From contig NZ_BOMH01000013.1 in NCBI RefSeq assembly GCF_016862095.1, positions 124,001 through 188,000 on the forward strand: a DNA stretch of 64,000 bases, given 5' to 3'. The notes under the pieces were generated by a model. That model was given only the letters and a program-made list of their open reading frames with translations. It did not search any database and was not told the DNA's origin. The position numbers and the translations under genes are program-made. The DNA comes from Actinoplanes cyaneus (GTDB lineage: Bacteria > Actinomycetota > Actinomycetes > Mycobacteriales > Micromonosporaceae). Below are positions 57,225 through 64,000 of the stretch, one piece after another. The number at the start of each line of letters is the position of its first letter. Position 1 is the first letter of the stretch.

Positions 57225-58421
57225 TCAGGCGACGAGAAATCGTCCCGACATGAAAACCACCAGGAACACGGCGTGCAGCGACACCCCGATCACCAGCACC
57301 GCCCGGTCGACGGCCGGCCGGGCGCCGATGCGCGCCAGCACCAGCAGGATCGCCACCGCCTCCATCGCATACCGCGCCGCGGACTGCATCGACCGGCCGC
57401 CGACCTCGGTCGACATCAGCAGGATCAGGGTCAGGGCACCCTGCACGACCAGGTAGAGCTGGTCGCGCCGGAACTTCCACGGCCCCGCCACGGCGAGCAC
57501 CAGCAGCACCACCGCGACCAGGGTCGTGCCCGCGTCCACGAGCGCGCCCAGCGTCGACGTCTCCAAGGGCCCGCCCATCTGCTGTACGGCGGTGACCCAG
57601 GCCCCGCCCGGGACCGTGTACCGCCGCCCCCACTGGTCCTGCGCGACGCTGAACGCCAGCGGATTGCCGAGCTCGATCGCGCAGTACACGCTGTAGGCCA
57701 CCACCCCGAGCGGCACCAGCGCCAGGCTCAGCACGTCGGCCCGGATCCGCCGGGGCTGCCAGCCCCGCTGCCGCAGGTACTCGATCGCCAGCGGCGCCAC
57801 CAGCAGCAGCCCGAAGAGCCGCGTCGCGGACGACAGCGCGCCAAGTGCCCCGGCCACCCACCAGTGCCCGCGCCGGCCGGCGTACAGCGCGCCGACGGCC
57901 AGGAGCAGGAACAGCGACTCGTTGTAGCCGATGAACAGGAAGAACCCCATCGGGAACGCGGCCAGGTACCAGGTGGCGCGCTGGGCCACCCGCGGCCCGA
58001 ACTCGTGCTCGGCGAGCCGATGCAGAACGGCCAGGGCGCCGTACGCGCAGAGGTTGGCGACGACCAGCGCCGCGACCACTCCGTCACCGGGCAGCACCGG
58101 ATTCACCACGTGCACCAGCAGCGGGAACAGCGGGAAGAACGCCGGGAAGCCCGGACCCAGGTGGTAACCGCTCTCCGCGATGCGCACGTAATGGCCGGCA
58201 TCCCAGCTGTTCCAGCCCAGCACCATGGTCCACAGCTCCGGCGCCTTCCCTCCGCGCGGCAGCCACGCCAGCGCGCTCACCGCCAGGTGCGTCACGGTGA
58301 ACACCGCCCACACCGCCAGAGCCGCGCGCAGGGCCGCGTGCCAGGGGCGCCGGGAAGATTCGAGCAGTTCCTCCGGTACGGCGATCCGGGTCGCCGTGGT
58401 GTCCTCGATCAGAGCTGGCAC
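57225..58421 (-). CDS. PIG-V-like membrane mannosyltransferase (GT-C fold)
   Basis: 398 residues with ten or more membrane helices. After the first helix comes WNSWDAGHYVRIAESGY, the conserved Asp-containing loop of PIG-V/Gpi18-type GT-C transferases that use polyprenol-phosphate mannose. SSATRLFGLLL matches a later conserved segment. It probably transfers mannose to a lipid or protein outside the membrane. GTG 58421 lies inside the 3' end of the GT2 gene, whose product could make its lipid-linked donor. GAGG upstream. Confidence 0.87.
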   Translation of the reverse strand: MPALIEDTTATRIAVPEELLESSRRPWHAALRAALAVWAVFTVTHLAVSALAWLPRGGKAPELWTMVLGWNSWDAGHYVRIAESGYHLGPGFPAFFPLFPLLVHVVNPVLPGDGVVAALVVANLCAYGALAVLHRLAEHEFGPRVAQRATWYLAAFPMGFFLFIGYNESLFLLLAVGALYAGRRGHWWVAGALGALSSATRLFGLLLVAPLAIEYLRQRGWQPRRIRADVLSLALVPLGVVAYSVYCAIELGNPLAFSVAQDQWGRRYTVPGGAWVTAVQQMGGPLETSTLGALVDAGTTLVAVVLLVLAVAGPWKFRRDQLYLVVQGALTLILLMSTEVGGRSMQSAARYAMEAVAILLVLARIGARPAVDRAVLVIGVSLHAVFLVVFMSGRFLVA

Positions 58422-59383
58422 AGCACGTCCTCGATCGACTCGTTCTCGGATACGGAATCGAACGCCACGACGTACGCGGGACGGCCCTGCAGCGTGGTGA
58501 AGATGCGCGCCACGTACTCGCCGAGCAACCCCAGGCAGAGCAGTTGCAACGCGCCCAGGAACAGCACCGCGACGAGCAGCGACGTCCACCCGGGCACGAC
58601 GTTGCCGGACAGGTAGGCCGCCCCGCCGGCGAGCGCCAGCACCCCGCAGAGCGCGATGCCGAGCACCCCCAGCCAGGTCGCGACCCGCAGCGGCGCGGCC
58701 GAGAAGCCGACGACACTGTCCAGGGCCAGCCGGATCATCTTGGCGAGCGGGTACTTCGAGCGGCCCGCGGCTCGCTCCTCCCGCGTGTAGGTGACCTCGC
58801 CGCTGGGCAGACCCAGCCACGGCACCAGCAGGCGGTAGACCGGCAGCTGCTCGGGCAGCTCGGTGAGCGCGTCGACGGCGGTCCGGCTGAGCAGGCGGAA
58901 GTCACCCGCGTTGTGCGGGACCGCGGTGCCGGCCACGCGCCGCATCAGCCGGTAGTACAGCCCGGCGGTCCAGCGTTTGAACGGGCTGTCGGTGCTGCGG
59001 TCGGCGCGGACGCCATGCACCACGTCCAGGTTCGCGTCCTGCGCCAGCCGCAGCATGTCGCCGATCGCCTCGGGCGGGTCCTGCAGGTCGACGTCGATGC
59101 TCACGACGTACGCCCCGCGGGCGCGACGCAGGCCGGCGGTGAGCGCGTTCTGGTGCCCGCTGTTGCGCCGCAACCGGACCACCCGCAGCTCCGGCCACCG
59201 GCGGCGCAGCCAGTCGAGCACGATGGGGGTGCTGTCCCGGCTGCCGTCGTCGACGGCGACGACCTCGTACGGCACGAGAAGACCGTCGAGCACGGGACGC
59301 ACCCGTTCGGCGAAGAGCGGCAGCACCTCCTCCTCGTTGAAAACCGGTACGACAACGCTCAGTCGTGGCGCCTCGCTACCCAT
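58409..59383 (-). CDS. GT2 polyprenol-phosphate glycosyltransferase (DPM1/GtrB-like)
   Basis: 324 residues. The N-terminal GT-A domain has VVVPVFNEEEVL, VVAVDDGSRDST, the DxD-type IDVDLQDPPE and GVRADR. Two C-terminal membrane helices (about 233-300) match the GtrB/ArnC type. It makes polyprenol-phosphate mannose or glucose on the cytoplasmic face. The stop overlaps the PIG-V-like gene by 13 bases, so donor synthase and transferase are co-produced. ATG 59383 with GGGGAG upstream. Confidence 0.92.
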   Translation of the reverse strand: MGSEAPRLSVVVPVFNEEEVLPLFAERVRPVLDGLLVPYEVVAVDDGSRDSTPIVLDWLRRRWPELRVVRLRRNSGHQNALTAGLRRARGAYVVSIDVDLQDPPEAIGDMLRLAQDANLDVVHGVRADRSTDSPFKRWTAGLYYRLMRRVAGTAVPHNAGDFRLLSRTAVDALTELPEQLPVYRLLVPWLGLPSGEVTYTREERAAGRSKYPLAKMIRLALDSVVGFSAAPLRVATWLGVLGIALCGVLALAGGAAYLSGNVVPGWTSLLVAVLFLGALQLLCLGLLGEYVARIFTTLQGRPAYVVAFDSVSENESIEDVLCQL

Positions 59384-59717
59384 CTCCGGGCTCCCCTCGT
59401 AGATCGGTTACCGCGGGGATGCTGGCCGAGCCGGAGACCGATTCTGCCGGTGTTCCGACAGGCATGGCACATTCAGGGGAGACACACAGCCGACTCACAG
59501 AGTTGTATGTCTCACCCTCGGATCCCGTGCAACCCGGGGCGCGTCGCAGCCGGTCAGGGACAGGCCGGTGCGCCGGAGCGCGTGGTGGCGGCCAGCACGC
59601 TCCGGCGCCGCCCTGACGCTGCTCGCCACCCTGGCCGGCCCGTCCTGGTCACGGGCCGGCGAGCAGGACGGCCGGACCGCCCGGGACAACGCCTGATCCG
59701 GCGGCTGTGCGTGGTGG
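59384..59717. other. 334-bp intergenic region
   Basis: Promoter side of the GT2 operon and downstream side of the TPP enzyme gene. GCCGGCCCGT (59634-59643) and ACGGGCCGGC (59651-59660) form a perfect 10-bp hairpin 58 bases past the TPP enzyme stop, a likely terminator without a T run. No gene is supported. Confidence 0.55.
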
Positions 59718-61466
59718 TCAGGGGCGCGGGATGGTGCGGAGGTTGGCCTCGGCGATGCTCAGCGCGTCACCGATCCGGCCCGCCAGGACGGTGCGGCCCA
59801 GACCCAGGGCGAACCCCCGCGCCTCCGCGAGCGTGACGTGCGAGGGAACCTCCAGGGCGTCCCTGGTGGTGACCACGTCGAGCAGCGCCGGCCCGTCGTG
59901 GGCGAACGTCTCGGTGAGGGCGGCGCGCAGGTCGGCAGGGTCGGTGACCCGCCGGGTGTGGAAGCCCATCGGCGCCGCGATCGCCGCGTAGTCGACCGGG
60001 TCGTGGTCGGTGCCGAACGGCGGGTCACCGGCGACCAGCATCTCCAGCCGGACCATGCCCAGGCTGGAGTTGTTGAACACCACGACCTTCGTCGGCAGGC
60101 CGTGCGTCTTGATGGTCAGCAACTCGCCGAGCAGCATGGCCAGCCCGCCGTCGCCGGAGAGCGAGACCACCTGCCGGCCGGGCTGGGCGATCTGGGCGCC
60201 GATCGCCATCGGCAGGGCGTTGGCCATCGAGCCGTGCACGAACGAGCCGAGGATCCGCCGCCGGCCGTTCGGGGTCAGGTAACGGGCGGCCCACGTGCAG
60301 CACATGCCGGTGTCCACGGTGAACACCGCGTCCCCGGCGGCCAGCTCGTCGATCAGCCCGGCCAGGAACTCCGGGTGGATCGGGGTCTGCTGGTGCCGGG
60401 CGGTGCGGTACGCGTCCAGGTCGTGCCGCGCCCGGGCGGTGCGGCGCAACTGCGCGTCGAGGAAGGTGCGGTCGGTGCGTTCCCGCAGCAGGGGCAGCAA
60501 CGCGCGCAGGGTCTCGCCCACGTCCCCGGCCAGGCCCTGCACCAGCGGGGTCCGGCGGCCCAGCCGTGCCGGGTCGGCGTCGATCTGCACGGTGTCACGG
60601 CCGGGGAGGAAGTCGTCGTACGGGAAATCGGTGCCGAGCAGCAGCACCAGGTCCGCCTCGTGCAGCGCGTGATAGCACGCACCGTATCCGAGCAGTCCGG
60701 TCATCCCGACGTCGAACGGATTGTCGTACTGCAGCAGGTCCTTGCCGCGCAGCGTGTGCCCGACCGGCGCCTTCAGCCGATCGGCCAGCTCGAGAACCTC
60801 GTCCCGGGCCCCGGCGCAGCCTATCCCGGCGAAGACGGCGACCCGGCCGGCCGCCTCGATGCGCGCCGCGAGCTGCCGCACCTCGCCGGCGCTCGCCACC
60901 ACCCGCGGACGGCTCGTGACCGTGGCGGACGGACCGGCGTCACCGGAGCTGCGCGCGGCCAGCACGTCACCGGGAAGCACGAGCACCGACGCGCCGCCGC
61001 GGCCCACCGCGTTCTGCACCGCCAGACGGGTGCACCGGCCCAGTTGCTCCGGCACCGACACCAGCTCGCAGTAGTGACTGGCCTGCCGGAACAGATCCTC
61101 CGGCCGGGTCTCCTGGAAGAAGCCGGAACCGATCTGGCGGGTCGCGATGTGCGACGCCAGTGCCAGCACCGGCGCGCCGGAGCGGTGCGCGTCCATCACG
61201 CCCTGCACCAGGTGGGTGTTGCCCGGGCCGCAACTGCCCGCGCAGACGGCCAGCCGCCCGGTCAGCTGGGCCTCGGCGGACGCGGCGAACGCGGCGGCCT
61301 CCTCGTTGTGCACGTGCACCCAGTCGATGCCGCCGGCCGCCGCGCCGCCACTGCGCCGGACCGCGTCGGTCAGGGCGTTGAGGCTGTCACCGGCCAGTCC
61401 GTAGATCCGGGACACTCCGGCCTGGACCAGCAATCTCACAAGGTCGTCCGCGACGCTTTCTGCCAT
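59718..61466 (-). CDS. poxB: Pyruvate:quinone oxidoreductase-like TPP enzyme
   Basis: 582 residues with the three domains of POX/acetohydroxyacid synthase-like enzymes. The N-terminal Pyr domain contains GLAGDSLNALTDAVRR and the catalytic Glu in VHNEEAAAFAASAEA. The middle FAD domain has VGMTGLLGYG and DTVQIDADPARLGRRTPL (shown in part). The PP domain has the TPP/Mg motif GDGGLAMLLGELLTIKTHGL (part) and NNSSLGMVRLE. The NSSLGM sequence and the YGLAGDSLN start fit PoxB-type pyruvate dehydrogenase (quinone) better than acetolactate synthase. It oxidises pyruvate to acetate and CO2, passing electrons to quinone at the membrane. ATG 61466 is tentative. Confidence 0.85.
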   Translation of the reverse strand: MAESVADDLVRLLVQAGVSRIYGLAGDSLNALTDAVRRSGGAAAGGIDWVHVHNEEAAAFAASAEAQLTGRLAVCAGSCGPGNTHLVQGVMDAHRSGAPVLALASHIATRQIGSGFFQETRPEDLFRQASHYCELVSVPEQLGRCTRLAVQNAVGRGGASVLVLPGDVLAARSSGDAGPSATVTSRPRVVASAGEVRQLAARIEAAGRVAVFAGIGCAGARDEVLELADRLKAPVGHTLRGKDLLQYDNPFDVGMTGLLGYGACYHALHEADLVLLLGTDFPYDDFLPGRDTVQIDADPARLGRRTPLVQGLAGDVGETLRALLPLLRERTDRTFLDAQLRRTARARHDLDAYRTARHQQTPIHPEFLAGLIDELAAGDAVFTVDTGMCCTWAARYLTPNGRRRILGSFVHGSMANALPMAIGAQIAQPGRQVVSLSGDGGLAMLLGELLTIKTHGLPTKVVVFNNSSLGMVRLEMLVAGDPPFGTDHDPVDYAAIAAPMGFHTRRVTDPADLRAALTETFAHDGPALLDVVTTRDALEVPSHVTLAEARGFALGLGRTVLAGRIGDALSIAEANLRTIPRP

Positions 61467-61529
61467 GGGCCGAGCGTGCGGCACGGCGTGACGGCTGTCA
61501 TCCGTCAGATGACCTACCTGCCGGGGCGA

Positions 61530-61652
61530 TCAGCCCTGGCGGCCGTTCCATCGCGGGTTCTTCGTGTTGATCACGACCTGGCGGCCCCGGCGCCGGGTGA
61601 CGATGCTGCCGGGCTTGCTCTTCAGCGAACGCAGGGAATTGCGGACCTTCAT
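61530..61652 (-). CDS. rpmJ: 50S ribosomal protein L36, cysteine-free (zinc-independent) form
   Basis: 40 residues, [15 protein letters not shown] at the start and NPRWNGRQG at the end. This is the C- (RpmJ2-like) paralogue of L36, which lacks the Cys/His zinc site of the main protein. Such paralogues replace the zinc form when zinc is scarce, releasing the metal. Stand-alone location outside ribosomal operons is typical. Strong AAAGAGG Shine-Dalgarno. I see no match to the Streptomyces Zur box upstream. Confidence 0.93.
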   Translation of the reverse strand: MKVRNSLRSLKSKPGSIVTRRRGRQVVINTKNPRWNGRQG

Positions 61653-61909
61653 GACGTTTACCTCTTTCCGCGCCGGCGTTGGCTTCCGCCGCGCGATCAC
61701 CTGAACGCCGCAGCCCGCACCGCTATTTCCCGGCGATCCGCGAGCACGGCAGAGGGGCGCTGAGCACGGCGGCCCGGGCTTCCGGCCGGCTCTCACCGTC
61801 GCAGGGCGACGGGCGTGAGTTTCCTGACTTCTTCGTGGTGATCGGCAGGCCCTTGGTGATCCACTGATGTCTCGAAGAAGGCGTGGAGCAAGAAGGAAGC
61901 ACAGAACAG

Positions 61910-64000
61910 ATGCCTGACCGGGATGATGGCCCGCTCATCGGGCGGGATCGCGAACTGGCAGAGCTCGCCGCGATCGTCGAGATGGCCGAGCACGGCCCGG
62001 CCTGCGTCCTGATCTGCGGCGACGCCGGCGTCGGCAAGTCCGCGCTGCTGCGGGCCGCCGCGCGGCATGGGCGTCGCGCGGTGCGCCTCACCAGCGACGC
62101 GGAGTCGGCGACGGTCCTGGAGCAGCTGACCGGGGACGGCCCGGTGCTGCTGCTCGCCGACGACCTGCGCCCGGAGGCTCTGCTGTCGCTGACCGAGACC
62201 GTGTGTCACGCCTCCACCGGACGCGTGGCCCTGCTGGCCGCGGCCCGCGACGAGGCCGTCCCCTCCGGGCTCTCGTCCGCGGTCCAGCGCCTCTACCTGC
62301 GGCCGCTGGCCGAGGACGACGCGGCCCGGCTGCTGGACGCGGAGTTCCCGGCGACCGCAGCCCGGGACCGCCGCGACATCCTGCGCCGGGCCGCCGGCAA
62401 TCCGCTGGCCCTGCGCATCCTCAGCGATCCGGGTGGGCAGGTGCCCGCCGAGTTCACCCAGCGGGTGCGCGCGCTCCCGGCGCCCACCCGCTGGCTGTTG
62501 CTGCACGCCGCGCTGGCCGACGACGCCGAGCACGTCGGCACCCTGACCGAAGCCGCCCAGTGCTCGCCCGACCTGCGCGACTGGGAGCCGGCCGAACGCG
62601 CCGGCCTGGTCACCATCCACCGGGGACAGGTCCGGTTCCGGCATCCGCTGCTCCGGGCTGCCTGCGCGGCCGGCCGCAGCGTCAGCGACGTCGTCCGGGC
62701 CCATCACGGCCTGGCGTCGGCCGTCGGCGATCCGCAGCGGCGGGTCCGGCACCTGACGGAGTCGACCACCGGCACCGACGAGCCGGTCGCCGCGGTGCTG
62801 GAGGCGGCGGCCGAGGCGGCGATGTCGCGTACCGACTTCTTCCAGGCCGCCGAGGCGTTCCAGGCCGCGGCCGAGCGCGGCGCCGGGGAGAAGGCGGCCC
62901 TGCGCTACGCGCGGGCGACGTTCGCCGCCCACCGCAGCGGTCATCCCGAGTGGGCGATCGAGCTGTACGGCCGGGCCGCGGACGCCGACCCGGATCCCGA
63001 CGCCGCCGGGGTCGCGGCGTACGGCGCGGCGTTCTCCCTGGTCCACACGGTGCAGCCGTGGCCCGCGTTCGAGCTCGCGGCCCGGGCGATCCGCCGCGGC
63101 CCGCGGGACCGCCGGGTGACCCTGATGCTCGCCTTCGTCGCCGCGAACGCCGCGTTCTACTCCGGGGCGGCCGCCCACCGGGAGCACCTGCCGCACCTGC
63201 TGGCCAGGGCCGGTGACGACGACTCCCCGCCGCCGGGCCGGGAGCTGATCCCGCCGCTGGACGACACGGTCATCCGCGCCGCCGTCCTGGCGGTCAGCAA
63301 CCCGGGCCGGCACGGCCAATCCGTCGACTATCCGCGTCCGGCCGGGTCGCGACCCGCCGACCTGTTGCACATGGCGTTCACCGGCACGATGGCGTTCCTG
63401 CGCGACGACTCGCCGCGGGCGGCCAACGACCTGCGTGTCGTGTTCGACGCGAGCGCCCGGTCGGACGGGATCGGCTCGGCCGTCTCCTCGTGTCACCTGA
63501 TGATCCTGGCGATGATCGACAGCGGGCGGTGGGCGGACGCGGCGTCGCGGCTGGACGAGGCGGAACGCCTGGCGGCCGTGCAGAGCGTGCCGGTGCTGCG
63601 GGTGTTCGTCCCGGTGTTCCGGACGATCCTGCGGGCGCTGCGCGGCGCCGGCCCGGCCGCCGAGCCGGACCCGTTGCCGCTGCTCACCGGCACTTCCGAG
63701 ATCGAGACCCTGACGCAGCGCGCGGCCGGCCTGACCGCTCTGGCGGCCGGCGACCACCCCCGGGCGTACTCGCATTTCCGCCGCATGTTCGACGAGGACG
63801 GCGAGCCGCAGCACTTCTTCTTCGGGCCGCGCTCCCTGCCGCAGCTGGCGATGACCGCGGCCCGGACCGGTCACCTGGCCGACGGGCAGCGCATCCTCGA
63901 CCGGTGCCGGGCCGTCGCCGGTCCCGCCCCGACGACGCGGATGACGATGCTGCTCGCCCACGCGGGCGCGCTGCTCGACGAGACCGAGCGGGCCGGCCCG
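61910..64000 (+). CDS. LuxR-type AAA ATPase regulator (3' end outside window)
   Basis: At least 697 residues; the frame is open to the right edge. An N-terminal [11 protein letters not shown] start and Walker [12 protein letters not shown] (about 38-48), LLLADDLRP as Walker B, and [12 protein letters not shown] as the sensor region define the STAND-type AAA_16 ATPase of large LuxR (LAL/MalT-like) regulators. From about 300 a TPR-like helical region follows ([26 protein letters not shown]). The C-terminal LuxR helix-turn-helix expected for the family would lie past 64000. ATG 61910 is fixed by the domain start; a weak AAGGA is 13 bases upstream. Confidence 0.85.
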   Translation, partial: MPDRDDGPLIGRDRELAELAAIVEMAEHGPACVLICGDAGVGKSALLRAAARHGRRAVRLTSDAESATVLEQLTGDGPVLLLADDLRPEALLSLTETVCHASTGRVALLAAARDEAVPSGLSSAVQRLYLRPLAEDDAARLLDAEFPATAARDRRDILRRAAGNPLALRILSDPGGQVPAEFTQRVRALPAPTRWLLLHAALADDAEHVGTLTEAAQCSPDLRDWEPAERAGLVTIHRGQVRFRHPLLRAACAAGRSVSDVVRAHHGLASAVGDPQRRVRHLTESTTGTDEPVAAVLEAAAEAAMSRTDFFQAAEAFQAAAERGAGEKAALRYARATFAAHRSGHPEWAIELYGRAADADPDPDAAGVAAYGAAFSLVHTVQPWPAFELAARAIRRGPRDRRVTLMLAFVAANAAFYSGAAAHREHLPHLLARAGDDDSPPPGRELIPPLDDTVIRAAVLAVSNPGRHGQSVDYPRPAGSRPADLLHMAFTGTMAFLRDDSPRAANDLRVVFDASARSDGIGSAVSSCHLMILAMIDSGRWADAASRLDEAERLAAVQSVPVLRVFVPVFRTILRALRGAGPAAEPDPLPLLTGTSEIETLTQRAAGLTALAAGDHPRAYSHFRRMFDEDGEPQHFFFGPRSLPQLAMTAARTGHLADGQRILDRCRAVAGPAPTTRMTMLLAHAGALLDETERAGP

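Noticed and set aside
59718-61466. Acetolactate synthase (ilvB)
   Set aside because: The N-terminal and NSSLGM motifs fit the PoxB type better, and no ilvN small subunit or ilvC follows.

Overview
The window is high-GC actinobacterial DNA. A conservon (atypical histidine kinase, roadblock, DUF742 and GTPase genes), many GTG/TTG starts, ATGA gene junctions, leaderless-looking promoters and secreted polysaccharidases with CBM2 or ricin-type lectin modules point to a mycelial soil actinomycete. Micromonosporaceae, for example Actinoplanes, is my best guess; this is inference, since no rRNA or marker gene is present. I saw no tRNA, rRNA, CRISPR array, integrase or transposase.

Layout. 1-4104 (-): a large unrecognised protein cut by the left edge and a DUF4132 protein. 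4201-9660 (-): a single-chain, eukaryote-like acyl-CoA carboxylase. 10464-14157 (+): a conservon, with a 16-codon repeat-like insert between its first two genes. 14226-15964 (+): an EspC-like type VII secretion protein and a DUF1023 hydrolase cut off at its nucleophile elbow. 16010-18772 (+): an SF1 helicase. 18851-22119 (+): a NitT/TauT-type ABC importer with an embedded methyltransferase. 22153-22737 (+): an orphan FtsX-type extracellular domain. 22747-27875: an FGGY kinase and a class II aldolase/class III aminotransferase fusion, divergent from a PucR regulator. 28034-30287 (-): a secreted protease and a GH6 cellulase with an exact CebR operator. 30480-31209 (+): bfd-bfr behind a DtxR/IdeR-like box.

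31288-39548 holds membrane and accessory genes: a DUF6518-like protein, an acyltransferase, a membrane Mrr nuclease, an SDR-TetR pair, a GGDEF protein and an NmrA/HxlR divergon. 39637-44252 (-): a processive GT2 synthase, an HlyD-like protein and a GH81 beta-1,3-glucanase, a plausible beta-glucan assembly unit. 44671-52719: a GH46 chitosanase divergent from csnR-csnEFGHK, which together degrade chitosan, import the oligomers and process them inside the cell. 53007-55592 (+): a double-domain KaiC-like ATPase and a histidine kinase. 55698-59383 (-): a polysaccharide deacetylase with 13 phosphothreonine-bait-like repeats, a PIG-V-type mannosyltransferase and a polyprenol-phosphate GT2. 59718-64000: a pyruvate:quinone oxidoreductase, a cysteine-free L36 and a LuxR-type ATPase regulator cut by the right edge.

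The most unusual items are the deacetylase with the repeated cytoplasmic DE-x-T tail, the KaiC-like protein with a changed phosphosite pair, the aldolase-aminotransferase fusion beside a kinase, the GT2/HlyD/GH81 unit and the truncated DUF1023 protein.
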